64,000 nt of DNA from Beverwykella pulmonaria (GCA_001599595.1 BCHH01000011.1:889894-953893); one strand, 5' to 3'. Counted from the first letter of the stretch, positions 41,932 to 55,705 are shown. Notes: generated by a model not told the origin, from the sequence alone. Numbers and translations are program-made.

Positions 41932-44370
41932 CTAGGTATTAGGACTAGCACTTCTTCAGCCAAATAGACTAGTTCCAGTTAGAGAAGGACCCCTGTTGAG
42001 TATCACGTACGCAATGTGAGTGTTAAGCTGAATTGAGGCGTGGCGGATGTCAATGATCCGTCCTAAAAGAGGGGTACCTAAAAGGGGAGGATCTCTACCG
42101 ATTTTGTGGCCGGTGTACGCAGATACCAGCAAACGCTTCTCGCCAAAGAAGCGCTCAGGTCGATGACTGTCGTACCATATACATGTACATATATATATCA
42201 CATGAATGTAGTCATAGCTTGCCCGCTATCCGGATACGTCCGGTATACCTACGCGTCGAGATACATATCATATACAATATCATCATATTTCATCTACAAC
42301 CTCACGACAACCAGTCCTTACTAATAAGCAAGTTAATTAACTGGAAGTCTTTATCTACTCTTCTTGTACATGCCATTGATGAGCTATTTCTGCCTTGCCA
42401 CAGGACCTTTGTAGGGGGTTTTTGGCCCAGGTGTACCCTTAGGGTTAGGAATGCAGAGCCCAATTTCCCTTTTAGACAGGGGTTACTATTGAAGCACTCT
42501 ATTTCAAAGGATTTGATGGGGCGCATCCCGTCTTACCTGCGTTCTTATTCCCATCAAAAAGCCCGACATGCATGTTCGAGGAAGGACTCACGACTCACAA
42601 CACCATTTCTTTCGTTTTACCCTGTTGCGGAAAGACAGCGTGCAAGATGAACGTGACACAACGAGAGCATTCTCTTCAGCTTCCAGCACTACGCGCGCCC
42701 CAAGGTACCTAACCGAACTTTTCCAACCATATTGATATGCATAACGCTACAATGACGTCTGTCATCGTCACGACCATTCTCGCTACTATTGCCGTGGAAG
42801 TATGAACCTTTACTACTGTCAAGATCGTGCATCGCATGCTTCTGGAGGATTGTGAGCTTAGCATTCCATTGGGCGACAAAAGGTTTCTTATAGACATTCG
42901 TAGATCTTTTACTCGTCGCTTGGGTGACTGAATCGATCTCGGATTATCTTGTCACAAAACTTAAGTTCTTGTTAGGCTAACTTTGCCAATGGGTACCAAA
43001 CAGGTTTTAATCTACTAGAACCTACCCATCAGCGCTCATCAGTGAGAAGCAGCCATGGGTGAACTCATCCGTAACGTACGGGTTCGTGAAAAGCTACTAC
43101 TCCGCATAGCTCGTCTACCTCTTAAAAACTTACGTACGCACCCGGAATCTTCTACTCAAGAGAGTCCATAAACGTGCAGCGTCTGCGAATGTTCTGCCCT
43201 GCTGGCGCACGCGGCCTCTCCTTCTTTCTTTCTCTGGCACGCCTTTCTTTGGAGAAAATTTATTTTCTATTTCAGTACGACACTTTGTTCGATTTTCCCT
43301 TCTCGACTAATCAACAGGTCTTGGGATATATCGATCACGACGGGGCATTGTGTTAATCGATGATGGAATATGTTTCAGCTGCCGTGCCGAATAGAATTTC
43401 AGATATTCTAATGGTGTTTATATATCGGAAGGTTATTTGGAGTTTGAAGATGAATACCATGACCAAGCTTGGTACCTCATCCTTATTCCTTGTCGGTATA
43501 ATGTAAGATTTTTTCTCGTTTATTTTCGTTTCATAGGGAAAGGCTACAAGTGTAATGTTCTTATAGCGTGTATGTTCGCTAGTATGCGCATTCCAGTCGC
43601 CTTGACGGCTTGCTTGCCTGCCACTCCCAAGTTCTTCCTATTTGTAGCTTCATAGCCTCTGGTCGGAGGTTCAAGGGCAGAATACAACATGCATTCGAAG
43701 CTTTACCATCCCGAATAGCCTCGACCTCCGAGGGGTCATCGAGCAACAAGCCCAACATACGACTGAAGAACGATACCATGATCGGGGATGTTGAGTTTCA
43801 CGAGCTCGTGTACGCAACATGTTAGCATCATGGTTTTTGAATTCGCGGAGCCTAGTGAACCGATCACCATTGGATACGGGGATTTGAAAGTTGTCACACA
43901 GGCTGCAGTTTGAGTCGTGTGATGGGCGGATACCTGAGAGCGATAAAACGTCGAGACTCAATGATAGCACCGATGGAGATGTTCCTAATGAGATGCATCT
44001 TGCAAGCAACTCAATGAAGAAAATTGGAGGAGACTAAAGTCTGATATGGTTGGACGTAGAGACGCTGCTTCTACTGAGGTACTTTGCCTAATGTGAGACG
44101 GTTTTATGACACCGACATGACGTAGCGTTTCCGACGCTCCTTCGATTTTAGCTGTTAGCACGCTGGTATGCTGCACTAGTGCCGCCATGCTCCTTCGGCA
44201 CCCCGACTAGACGAGGCTCGAAAAGATAACTCATTTGTTATAAGTGGTAGTACAGCTAACGCTATCTATATTAGGTTAGCGTGCGCCGATTCTAGATAGT
44301 GAATAATTCTGTTGCCTTGGACACAGCACAAACTTTAACACAAACCTCCAACACAACACAATATTTAAAA
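41932..44370. other. About 2.4 kb, gene-poor, with one LTR-like segment
   Basis: The segment 42168-42309 starts TGTCGTACC and ends CTCACGACA, with a TA-rich centre, and resembles a short solo LTR, but its 5-bp flanks (ATGAC and ACCAG) differ. Minus-strand frames at 43579-44188 have no domain I can name. AT-rich DNA near 44220-44370 includes the promoter of the amylase gene. Confidence 0.4.
42168..42309 (+). repeat. Candidate short LTR without target duplication
   Basis: TGTCGT/ACGACA inverted ends, 142 bp, TATATATATC in the centre. No matching 5-bp flanks, so it is only a candidate. Confidence 0.35.
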
Positions 44371-46011
44371 ATGAGTGACAACCCGGTGATTTTCCAGTCT
44401 TTCGAATGGAATCTCCCAGCGGACCAAAAACACTACAAGCGTCTACTGCGAGTTCTACCGGCCTTGCATTCCATCGGCATCACGGCGTTTTGGCTCCCAC
44501 CTGCTTGTAAAGCTGGAAACCCAAGAGGAAATGGCTACGACATATATGACTTGTATGACCTTGGGGAATTCAAACAAAAGGGCTCTCGGGCCACGAAATG
44601 GGGGCCCAAAGAAGACCTGCTAGCGCTCACAGCAAAAGCAAAAGAGCTGGATGTGCATCTGTACTTTGACGCAGTTCTTAATCATCGCTGCGGTGGCGAC
44701 AGGAAAGATGCAGTCACAGCCGTACAAGCAGACCCCAATGATCGAACCAAGAATCTGTGCGCACCGAAAGAAATCGAAGCCTGGCTACGCTTCGATTTTG
44801 CAGGCAGAGGTGGGCAGTACAGTAATGCAACTTACGATTGGCGGTATTTCAACGCGTCGGATTGGGATGATCGGAGTCACAATCATGGAATTTGGAAGAT
44901 TGTTGACGAGGGAAAGGACTGGGCGAAGGATGTCTCTCATGAGTGGGGCAATGGTGATTATCTGATGTTCAATAACCTCGATTACACGAACAAGGAGCTA
45001 AGAGATGATGTGAAGCACTGGGGTTCCTGGATCACCAAGCATCTAGGACTATCGGGCTTCAGGCTCGATGCTATGCAACACTTCTCGCACGCCTTCTCTA
45101 TGGGTTGGATGAGGCATGTTCGGCAAAGTGTTGAACATGAGATGTTCTTTGTTGGAGAGTACTGGTGTGGGAATGTCGACGTCTTGAATGCATACCTTGA
45201 GAGGAGTTGGCCGTACCTGTACCTATACGACGCGCCGCTGCTTTACAATTTTGGGCGACTTTCGTGGTCGAAGAATCCGGATCTGAGGACTGTCTTTGAG
45301 AGATCGCTCGTCCGGTCGAGGCCGAACAATGCTGTCACCCTGGTGATGAATCATGACACCCAGTAGGTCCTGGAGTCTTCTATTCGTCCACTGGCTAATT
45401 TGAGTAGGAAAGGTCAAGTCATGGATACTCCGATAGCGCCCGCTTTCACGGCCCTGGCTTATGCTCTAATTCTCCTTAGAGAGGATGGCTATCCCTGTGT
45501 CTTCTACGGGGATCTCTATGGGACCTCTTCACCACACGTCTCCCATCCGACATGTGGTGGAAAGCTTGCCGATCTGATATTGGCGCGGAAGATGTACGCC
45601 TATGGTAAACAAGAGGATTACTTCACGGACCCACACTGTATTGGGTGGGTGCGCAGAGGCGTGTCTGGAAGTGATGATCATAAAGCAGCTGGCATGGCAG
45701 TTGTGCTGAGCTGGGCCCCAGACTTGCGAGAAAGCGTTTTCGAACAACATCCATTCAGGAGATCTGGTTGGATAAGAAAACTGAGCGAAATATTCGGACT
45801 GGTGCACGAGAGCCACAGTCGATCCCAGACGATGAACGTTGGCAGAGAACATATTGGTGAGGTATGGTCCGACCTTTTGGGAGGGTCGAAACATCAAGTC
45901 ACCATCGGCCATGATGGTCGTGGCGTCTTTCCATGTCCCAGGAACAGTGTTGCAGTTTACGTTTCGGAGCGCGTCGAGGGAAGAGATCGCTTTCCCGTTC
46001 TCTTCAGCTAA
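44371..46011 (+). CDS. Cytosolic GH13 alpha-amylase (GH13_5-like)
   Basis: Two exons (44371-45362, 45408-46011) give 531 residues. The ATG at 44371 follows an A-rich leader, and no signal peptide precedes the barrel, so the enzyme is intracellular. GH13 regions: HSIGITAFWLPPACKAG, FDAVLNHRCGGD (region I), GFRLDAMQH with the nucleophile Asp (about 233), FVGEYW with the acid Glu (about 263) and VMNHDTQ with the stabiliser Asp (about 329), then CVFYGDLYG. The pattern fits the GH13_5 group of bacterial-like fungal amylases, whose characterised members (for example Histoplasma Amy1) support synthesis of cell-wall alpha-1,3-glucan rather than starch digestion. The 45-bp intron splits the Gln codon after the third catalytic residue. 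All active-site residues are intact. No alpha-glucan synthase gene is nearby. Confidence 0.93.
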
Positions 46012-46300
46012 GGTATATTCTCAACTTAATCCATACATCACAAAGCTTGATTTTAGATTTTGCACATGATTTTTGGGGCCAGCGGAAAATTCATGCAATG
46101 GATGACGTACCACCCCAGACGTCTTGGCGCGCTGGCTAGCCGAAAAGAATCGGCACCTCGACACGGCCCGACATGTCGTGTGGGCAATTTGAGCATGCCG
46201 TAAGCACTTTTAATACTACTGTCCCAGTACCAACCTCTCTTCATGTGCATTTCCATCTCCATACACTTTCATCCTTGATCTTGCGGGGTTCGCCGGCGAT

Positions 46301-49300
46301 ATGGCAAGCGACGACGACGTCATCTCCAAACAACACCTCTCACCTTCAATATGGGAAAACACAAAAGATAAACTCGGCCTAGACCTAGACACCTTCATTA
46401 AAATGGTCAAATTCGCTCTCCCGCCCACGATATCCCTGTGCATGTTCCAAACTGATGCCGTGGCCAAGACATACTCCACCGTTGGGTATCTCATAGCCGT
46501 GGGCTCTGTCTTGTCAATCGTTTTGCAACCTAGAGCTGCATTCCTGCAGACCATGATGATCAATGCGTTCGCTATTTCGTTGACGGCGGCGGTAGCGACG
46601 CTGGCGATGTGGACGTCGATGCAGGCACGGAAGCACACGACGCCGCCCGGTGCACCCGAGGGGAAGTATAATTCGTCAGCTTCGGCGGTGTCGGCAGTCT
46701 GGTTATTCTTTATGATTTATGTGATCAATGTGAGTATCGAAGTGGAATGCGCTAGAAACCTGATGTGGTTGACTTGTGACAGTCTCTTAAGTTCTCCAGA
46801 CCAGGACTCCGCTTCGCATGTGTCCTATCATCTATCGTAGCCATCATAACGCAGACCTACGGCGCGCAGAACCCGACCATGGCCGCATCCCTAGTTTTAG
46901 TACGCCATATCTACGGCGCTACCATGACAGGCGTAGCGATTGCCACGGGAGTAAACATCTTCTTTTTTCCGCTCAGTTGCCGGAAGCTAGTGTTCGGCCA
47001 CATTGAGAACTACATTGAAGGCATGCGCAAGGTTCTCAATGCTCAGCTGGAGTACATGCACACGGTAGAAGACCATAACATGTTCCACAGCACACCGGAA
47101 GCTGCAAAACTAAGAGCAGAGGTTCATGGGCTGCGTGACGTGTATGGGAAGTTGTATGCTGATCTGTCGTGGGGAAAAAAAGAGTTTGCGTATGGGAAGT
47201 TAGATGGTGCGGATCTTTCGGCCATTCATCGGTTATTTAGGAAGGCTTTCCTACCTCTTACGGGGTTCATCACTATGGCGGATGTGTTCGATCGAATCGC
47301 GAAGGCCCATGGGTGGGATTTACAAGACCAGGACCAGGAACAGCACGCTGCAAAGACAGATGATATTGATGAGCAGAGAACAGTGGACGAGTATCAGCAT
47401 ATCATGAAGAACCTTCATAAACCATTCGAGGACCTTGGGCAGACGATAAATGAGGCTCTTGATCATATTCTGATGAGACTTGACCTTGGGAAATATCACT
47501 CAAAGCTCTTTTGGCGGAAGATGGATGTGGAGTCTCCGCCCAGTGCGACGGATGCCGGAGGTGCGAAGTTCGCAGAGCGTTTCCGGAAAGACCTCGAAAC
47601 TTTCTACCAGCGCCGAGAGCCGGTTTTAAGAACTTGGTGTATGGAGCAGGGCATTCATCTTGCTGAAGATTCGTTCCAGTCGCAGTTTAGCTGGCTACAT
47701 GGCGGACCCGAGGCCGCACTGTTTAAGACGCATCGACAACGACAGTTGTTCGTTCTGCTAGACGTAAGTTCCCCGCCCCCCAACCACACCTAAGATACTA
47801 ACCGAAGATAGATACAACTTCTAATGTACAGCTCGGGCCTCGCGCTCCTCCGCATCGTAGAATGGACTGATTTCCAATTCTCTTCTGGAAAATGGGCCCA
47901 CAACCGCCTCCTGATCCCCGCACACAAGCAAATCATGAAGTTCCTCGCACCTTTCACGCACCAACAATCGAACACCTCCTCCAGCGAGCAACTCACCATG
48001 GAAGACTCCGGCTCCACAGACCTGCACTTCGGTGAAGCCTACCACTCGCGCAAAGACCCGGACCATCTCCCTGCGACCCGCAGCCTCCAGCACATTGGCA
48101 TCTTTCTTCGAATGATTGCGTCCGCATTGCGGTCTCCACACTCAGTATTCGGGTTCAGAATGGCGTGCGCGTGTATGAGTATTGGCATTGTGGCTTTCCT
48201 GAGGAGTACGCAGGATTTCTTTGTTGAAAACAGGCTCTTCTGGGCTGAGATCTTCGTGGCTGTTACCATGGTCAGGACCAGTGGCGAAGGTGGGTTTATA
48301 TACTTCCTGCGCATCTGCGGCAGCGTCACTGGCGCTGTGCTCGCGTACCCGATATATTACATTGTCGACGGTAAGACGCCCGGTGTGCTGCTCCTCTTCT
48401 TCGTCGCCATCACAGCCGTAGCGTGGATACCCGTCAAGCGGCCGCGGCTCATCCTCCTCGGAATGCTGACGACCATTACGAATGTGATTGTAATAGGGTA
48501 TACGTTGCAGGTGAGGAAGATTGGTGAGAAAGTAGCGACAGAGAACAAGCAGAAGTACTACCCTATCTACCTTCTCGCGCCGTATCGGCTGATAGTAACC
48601 ATGGGCGGTATCTTCGTCGCTTTCATCTTTACCTTCTTCCCGTTCCCGACGTCGGAACGCTCAGAACTGCGGCAGAGCCTAGGCCACGCCCTGCATCTCA
48701 CAGCACGGCACTATGCCGTCGTCCAAGAAACTGTAGCTGCGCGCGTGCGCGGCGACGAAGGCGACGTACTCCTCAAAACGAGCCCAGGATACCATCTAGA
48801 GAGAGAGCGGACAAAATTGCTAAGCAAGTCCATGCTGCTCATTGCACAGATGAAAGCGCAATCCGCCTTCACGAAATGGCAGATCCCCATCGACTGCGCG
48901 TTTCCAAAGGCCACGTACGACGCGCTGATCGCGTGCGTCGATCGCATCACCTCTTACACCGCACTCATCGGATGCTCGTCCACGGCGTTTGCCATCGATG
49001 GGGATAAGGCGCATGGGGAGTGGCGGGCGGCGTTCAAGAACATCCTCACGAGTGTGGAAACTTCACATAATCAGATTACTAGCTGTCTGTGTTTATTATC
49101 GAATAGTGTGCTGAATGCGCAACCGCTTCCCCCGTATTTAAAGTTGCCGCTGCCGTACGGCATAGTGCAGGTTATGCAGATGATGGATGGAGATATTCTG
49201 GGCATCAGACATGTGGCGGAGCCGGGGTATTCGGGGTTTGCCATGCTGCAGATTTCGAATCGCGCAATTATTGCCGATCTGCATGAGTTGACTGCGTAAG

Positions 49301-49422
49301 TGAATAAGGACGTTGGGAGCGTGATTGCGTATCGCTAATGCAATAGCAGGCTTGTGAAGGAACTCGTCGGCGAGTTGGACTTCTCGTACAAGTTTATCAA
49401 CGAGAAGAGCAAAGCATCTTGA
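46301..49422 (+). CDS. ArAE/BRE4-type large membrane transporter
   Basis: Four exons (46301-46729, 46783-47763, 47812-49295, 49350-49422) give 988 residues with all phases closing. An N-terminal membrane domain of about 6 TM helices (about 25-215, with TYSTVGYLIAVGSVLSIVLQP and QTYGAQNPTMAASLVLVRHIYG) fits the ER-transporter-like ArAE_2_N family. A long soluble region follows, then a second membrane domain (about 610-770, FWAEIFVAVTMVRTSGEGG and FLRICGSVTGAVLAYPIYYI) of the FUSC type, and a C-terminal DUF2421-like domain. The two-halves design is that of aromatic-acid-exporter-related proteins such as yeast Bre4, linked to brefeldin A sensitivity. Substrate and exact membrane are unknown. It lies 289 bp after the amylase on the same strand without sign of functional linkage. 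Confidence 0.88.
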
Positions 49423-50112
49423 GAACATCTGTGGAAGAGATTGCTGCGCCGCGTTAGACTTTGTTTCCACATCCTCGCTACATAAAAGCGGCAGTAGAAG
49501 AGCTGCATGACGTCAAGCACTTGTTTTAGACTCAGACTTGAGCAGTTCCATATCACGACAACTCCAATCTTGAAGAAACCATGTCTAAGTGATGGCTCGC
49601 GAGCTACTGTGAATATCTGATTTTATAAAGTTTTCAAGCAGGAGCGAATGCAAGTGTCGAATGGTATAAGACCCGCAACTAAAGCCATATGGCCTGGGCA
49701 AATTGATCTGTACAAGTTTCATTCGAATGGAGTGAATGCACGATGGTATGGTGGCCTCAGGTCCTTCACGGCTACGTGTACAATAAATTTGTGAGCTATA
49801 TGGCGGTGGGCTGATTCAGTGGAGTCAGGTTGGATACTCATCTTCAAGTTGTGTCTGCCGATATGACAGCACTCCTTTTTTTATGAGACATGAAAGTGAG
49901 GATCCAAATTCCAACAACCGCAAACTACAAGTAAGGAATATATAGTGGAATAATGGGAAAATGGAATCGAATAGCGACGTTGAGGTGCTGGAAGGATGTC
50001 ATTTGATAAGAATTCATTCGTGTCAGTAAGAAGAGTAGACTAGACATTTATATGAGTAGCCCAACTTTAGGCGTCCGCCCAACTCATCAATCTCTTCGAA
50101 TCAAACCGGCTA
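49423..50112. other. Intergenic, convergent 3' ends
   Basis: About 690 bp between two genes that end toward each other. Small frames only. Confidence 0.4.
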
Positions 50113-52389
50113 TCAATAGATCTGACGGCGGTGTCTATGTCTGACTGAAGGACTACGCTCGAAATGAACATGTGGAGAGCCCCGAGGCCGTGGCGCATTG
50201 GATCTTGATGCGCGGTGGCCGCGCAAATATAGGGTGTCCCAACTCGGCGATCTGTACAGTGAGGGAAGTGACTGATTTCTTCGACGCCGTTGCTCTCGTC
50301 TTCGTGATCTCCCTCTCCGCTCATCGGGAGATGGAGATCTGGATAGTTCTATGAACGGAGGTGGATCTAGAATGTGTCTTACTGAAGAGCTTTGGCGGTG
50401 TCTCGGGCGCCCTTCTCGTTCCATGAGATGCCATTCCTCTTCAAGCGCTTCTTTTGCTTCCGCCTCAAATAACCGTTCTTGTAATTCGTGTAATCGGGCT
50501 TCCAATCTCTCTTCACTTCGCCAACGCTCGTTCTCGGCCTTGCAGAGGTCATCCTCAAGAACTATTTCCTCGTGCGTTGGTGTAGTGTTATGCCGAGCAT
50601 GATGTTGCACGCGACTTGCCAAAAACCTTTCTAACTGTTCTTTTTGTTTTTTTCGTGCATGTTCTCGCTCCCTCCTTTCTCGCTCATACTCTGCACACTG
50701 GCGGACTCGTTTCTTTTCAATTGCCGAGAGTGTGCGTGACCTTGGCCGTATCCTGTTGTCGGCCTTTTCAGAGTCAGAGCTGACGTGGTAGGTATGTCGG
50801 TGCGAACATCCTGCATGCTCTTCGTCCATTTGGTCTTTTTGCCTATGCTCATGTATGCTGATATTGGATTCTCCAAATCCTGTACTGATACGATATTCGT
50901 CGACTATGGAACTAGTTGTTGGGCTTTCGCTTTCACTTCTGGAATGCGAACGACTTCGACTTCGACTTCGACTTCCTTTACATCCACATCTTTCACACCA
51001 ACATCTTGGGCACGGGCTTGCTGAGCGAGAGTCTCTTAAAGGCCACCTTCTGCCATGCGCCTTCTCTTCTTCTGCCATCCACTTGTTGTAATTCTCATTG
51101 GATCGGGTATATGCAGCTTGTGCAAGGTCGTAGTACGTAGGTAACCTTGGGGGTGGAGCACGGCCGCTCTTAGCTTCCTAAGGATTGTTAGAAAACAACA
51201 GCATTCGGCATTAGAGAGTGACGGTTTTGGTGAATTACCTGTTCCAGATAAATCCTGGTCATCTTGTGCAAATCTTGTGTTTCCCCCAAAGGCCAATTCT
51301 TCCCATAATCCGAGAATGTGGCAAAGATGCAGAACGCACTATGGTCAGCTCCCAGAGGCCAGCCGGAATCATGTTTGGCACGTGTGTCGGGTGGCTTCGT
51401 CCCGCGCGTGAAGAAATTGGTCCATCTCCCCAGCTCGCGAACATTGACTTCGACTTCAAAGTCAAAGTGCAGACATCTCAACTCCGATTCACCAACCCAT
51501 GAGCGTTCCGGGACGAAACCGTTCAGTTCGCCGTGGCTGTATTCGCGAGTGATGGTAATGGGGAAAGAGACACTGTCGTAAACCTCGGGAGTCCACATAT
51601 GCATGTCCCAGTTTGTCTGCCAGAACCAGTGCAGGGCACAGCTATATCCGTATCTCTCGGATGATGCCCACCGAAAGTGACGACATCGTTTACCGAAATC
51701 ATGTTCAGGATCGTCTTTGGGTGAGTGGACTTGGAAATGGTGTAGTGTCCGGCACGGAGTCGGTGATAAGCTATTCGTGATCCATGCGCGACTCGATTGT
51801 GTTGAGGGGACTCTCTCTGGGGGATCTTTCGGGTGATCGTTAGTGCGGAGGCTAATATTGGGTTGGTCACTTACAGTGCTCATTTGAAACGCCACGTCTC
51901 CAGGCTCGCATATCTCGTTCGATTGTAAGGGTATCATTGTTTTGGATATGGAATTGCGCACTTGGAGTGATTCCAGGGAAACTGCTGCCTTCCACTCCCA
52001 GCGTCACTCCCCTTTCTTTCGCCGATTCATTCGTAGCGTGCATCGAGGCGGGCTTATCTGAATGCGGTGCATAATCGTGTACCTCACCAGGGTTAAATAA
52101 GTATCTGAGAGAAATCGAGTCGAAGAACCTATTGTACTTCTGGAAACTAAATGATCGTCAGATACCCGAATCTTGAAGTGTAGCCACCTATTAACACTTA
52201 CTTTTCATCAAAGCCAATGATAGCCACTTCCAGGTTGAAACTCGTTGTTATCCGGTAAGCTGCTTTCGAAGTTCTTCCTACAAAGATCACTGGCTTGGTG
52301 ATGCTGATGTTGGAGAAATGCCCGCTGAATTTTGGTATCTCGTCCGCAAGGTCGAGATGACGTGGTCGATGAAGTTGTTTGATCGACAT
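50113..52389 (-). CDS. Unrecognised protein with Arg/Ser tract and charged coiled coil
   Basis: Four exons (52389-52202, 52146-51875, 51825-51239, 51177-50113) give 703 residues with phases that close; the first two joins are less certain than the last. The N-terminal half (about 1-350) is folded-looking, rich in Trp and aromatic residues (ALHWFWQTNWDMHMWTPEVY), with LRCLHFDFEVEVNVRELGRW, and matches no domain I know. The C-terminal half has a cysteine patch (CPRCWCERCGCKG), then a run of alternating Ser and Arg/Glu, a strongly charged helix rich in Arg and Glu (about 480-580, likely coiled coil) and a basic Arg/Ser-rich tail. RS-like tracts suggest RNA-linked or nuclear roles, but that is only analogy. 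An alternative start at 51937 (MIPLQ) would drop the first two exons. Confidence 0.65.
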
Positions 52390-55300
52390 GTTTTGAGATT
52401 ACAAGTTGGTTGTAACAGTAGCATATAAGACGGAGTCTAGCTTAGATGGGAGTGAATCCATTAATGAGTTTCCCATGGTTCATAAAGTGCTGGTGTTCGT
52501 AGCCGTCGTGTGATCTCGCAAGGCTGAAATGCACCACATCACACTTGCTTTCCACCCTATCAGGAGACGGAAATGCAGAGTGGCATGCAGCGTGCGGAGA
52601 TCTCGTCAATGTGGAGAAGGCGTTCTTGGTTGTTGCTAGTGGATTTACGATATTTAGGTGGAGTGAGAACGGAAACGTACTTGCAGTACTAAACATGCGT
52701 AGCCTTGATACCAGCAGGGGTAAACGAGAAATCTAGCAACGGACGACTTAGCGACCGAATGAATATCTCACACGTGTTGCCCTCGCTTTTTGCGGCTGAA
52801 AGTGAGGCCCGCACAGTTCGCATCATGTGCTCCATTATTAGAAGTCACTTGTAGCCATACAATGACATTATTTCGTATTTTCGACGATCATGCTATGTAA
52901 TGAATTGCTACATTCGGGCTGATGAAGAAAGAGCACTGAGATTTCGACGCACCTAGCTTGTTTGCCAAAGGCAATTTCCACCACCACCTATTAGAGCTTC
53001 TTCGTCGAGGCCTCACATGTACAGAGACTGCAACTAACGCTACACCTTCTAATCGAGAAAAAAAAATGGCCTCATGCCTTACCAAAACATGACCACGTCA
53101 GTTGATCTTAGGCACATTATAGCATCTGCACAGCATCAATTCTCGTCCCACCAATGGCTAATGTACTTGATGTGCAGTAGCATCGAGCTCCAGACGTTTG
53201 TTTTGATGAAGACCGCAATGTAGAATTAAGTTTGAACCTACAGCAAATCTACGACAGATATCTTTTCCTTCACACCTTCAATCAGCACACCTTCAATCAG
53301 CAGAGCGGTAGACGCGAGAAGTGTTGTGGCCGGGATCGTGTTCAGAAGTCTCGGTTATGCTATTCCCTTCGGTAAAAGTGCCAAGCAGCTTCTTCGTCAT
53401 ATAAGGATTTTGGTCAGGCCAGGTTTCTAGATTGGGAAAATTGACACGCGATCTTTAAAGCTTTTTGAGTTAGGTTGTAGATACTTGGCTGCCTGCGTTT
53501 CTGCGAGAATACCTCCTTGTCCTTCGTCAGACAGTTGCTCTAGTTTTCTGAGGAATCGTTATCGGCACAGCCAGCCGACATCAGTCGTGCGTTGAGCTGG
53601 AGCTAGGCGAGCACCGATGGGCAGGTAGGACCATCCAACAAATAGCAGATACATTTTCACGTGTCCCTGGTCATTTTAAAGATGAACATAGAGCTCAGTG
53701 TCCCCACCGCTCTGTTTGGTTCGATCAATAGCGCCGAACTCTTTGTATCCAGTTGACTGAAAGAATTGCAGTCCGTGATATCTTCCGATCATCACCAGAT
53801 AGCTCCAGACACTCTGCTAGATGAAAAAACTGAAGTTCTGGAAACGTCTAAGATTCATTTGATAGGTGTTAAACCATACGGTGTTTGGGGTAATTCCTCG
53901 GTTGGGCTTATCTGCTGTCGATGCGATGTCTCGACAGGGGCATTGTCTACAAGAGGTTAAGCATGTTTGTAAACAACTGACAGATTTTAAATGAATGCCC
54001 TTTGATTTCCAAATTTACAAAAATGCTGGAGGAAATAGGGTTCTCTGATATCTTGAAAAAAGACTCTTCGCAGTAAGATAATGTGTGTGGAAGGCTGAAA
54101 AGGAAATAATGAAAGAGCGTTGCGCTTTGTACGAAGCCGGTGTTAGATCTCAAGATCAGTGTAAGCCCAGGATATCACAAACAGTCACATGGATATGCCA
54201 TGATGAATCAAGTCCGCTACCATATACATATCAATAGTATTTCCACCGCCAGGAGTAGGGGTTTTGGCGAGCCAGCTGGCTGAGCGGCGGATCAGCCAGA
54301 CCTCTGATACCACATTCTCAATGCAGAACGATAGGATTGGCCAGCCTTCGTCCTAGAATAGTTTCACATTGTACAATACCCCGTGTGCCGGCTTTCGCTT
54401 CCTTTGCACTATTAAGAATGTAACAACGCTTTCACTTGGGACTGCAGGCTGCAAGAAGGGCTTGGTTTTCGTCGCTCGGTATGGAGATTCCAATTTTCCT
54501 GGACCTGTAATGCTGTAATGGTTTTGATTTTAGTTTAGATGTGCCCTTTTGTTTGGAATTTCGGTTCTTCTGAACGGCTTTGGCTCGCTAAAAATTGTAA
54601 TGTCGGACTAATACATTAATTTAAGTAGCGATGGCACTGGCATTTCGTACTGGCCGTATCTGTATTCGAGCCCAAAGATTGTGGCCGCGATGATGACTAG
54701 TTATATGATACTTGGTAAATAATATGTACATACCTCCCTGATAATGGACTCTAATCCTGTGTGAACTCGGAATTTATAGATTACATGAAATCGTAAGTTT
54801 ACAATAGCATTCAATTACTACTTATGGTACGTCATCAACTGCTCTCTCTGTTCCGAGATAGGGCATATGTGGGGCGACTCCTGCTTGCGGAAGATCCATG
54901 TGAGGGAGAGTCGTTTGACTGGTCAATAAAGTGTGATCATTTCAATGAAGAGGACAGAAAATTGGACGTGAGTACGTTTTTTGTAAGTTGTAAAGCCTTA
55001 ACCGTACAGTTTACATACCAATAATTTTATGCAACCAACGAACGTCTTCGAGATCATCGTCATTTACTCCGCGTTATTGACAGCTTTAACGTGGGAAACT
55101 TGACTCATGGGCGTATTGTTGCCAGAGCCAGGATCAGTGGCGGTGTTTCGAAACTCCTTTTCTGTGCTTTATACCACATCAGGCGGACTCATCCACGCCT
55201 CGTTCATGGTACCATTGTAAAAACGTCAAAAAGTATCATCCGATTTCTAAATACTATCAAATTGGCTGGCCATGTCTGTCATGGCGGAGTCTGATTTGAG

Positions 55301-55705
55301 ATATCGGGGGTTGAGAATAGGGTTTGGCCGAAGAAGTCACTTTCTTGTGGAAGTGGTCGAGAACCTCGAGAACCCAAAAGGTGTACAAGATAATGATGGA
55401 TGAATGGGGTGAGGCGGTAGGATCGACATGCTTGTGGATTAGAGGACATTGATTTTTCGAGGTGGGGAAAGGATTAGAGACATAAAGGAAAAAAGACTCG
55501 GGTGTGAATCTAGATGCAGGGCGGAAAGCGCCTCCAACAACCACCTGAATGCCGCAGGCCGCTTCAAATTTCCTTTTAGCGTCAAGAAGCTGACCCCCGG
55601 CTCCGACGAATACGATCTAAACATAAGTGACATATCAGCTCGCACTTGAACATCTGGGTATACTTTTACATATTCATCGCTTTTAGACTTTTGTACATCG
55701 AGATT
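52390..55705. other. Long gene-poor stretch (3.3 kb)
   Basis: Apart from a possible acetyltransferase fragment at 53676-53815, no frame carries motifs. There is a short tandem phrase, CACACCTTCAATCAG twice, at about 53270-53300. Sequence around 54200-54700 looks like degraded repeat DNA. The first bases after 52389 must hold the promoter of the gene on the left. Confidence 0.4.
53676..53815 (-). pseudogene. Possible GNAT acetyltransferase C-terminal fragment
   Basis: The minus-strand frame reads GLQFFQSTGYKEFGAI then GGDTELYVHL and stop, resembling the last helix and strand of GNAT proteins (A-x-x-F-Y-x-x-x-G-F and a final D-T-E-L-x-x). Nothing upstream restores the acetyl-CoA-binding motif, so it is either a remnant or a chance similarity. 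Confidence 0.35.

Noticed and set aside
42168..42309. Fourth solo LTR
   Set aside because: Ends look right (TGTCGT/ACGACA), but the 5-bp flanks ATGAC and ACCAG do not match, so it is kept only as a low-confidence candidate.
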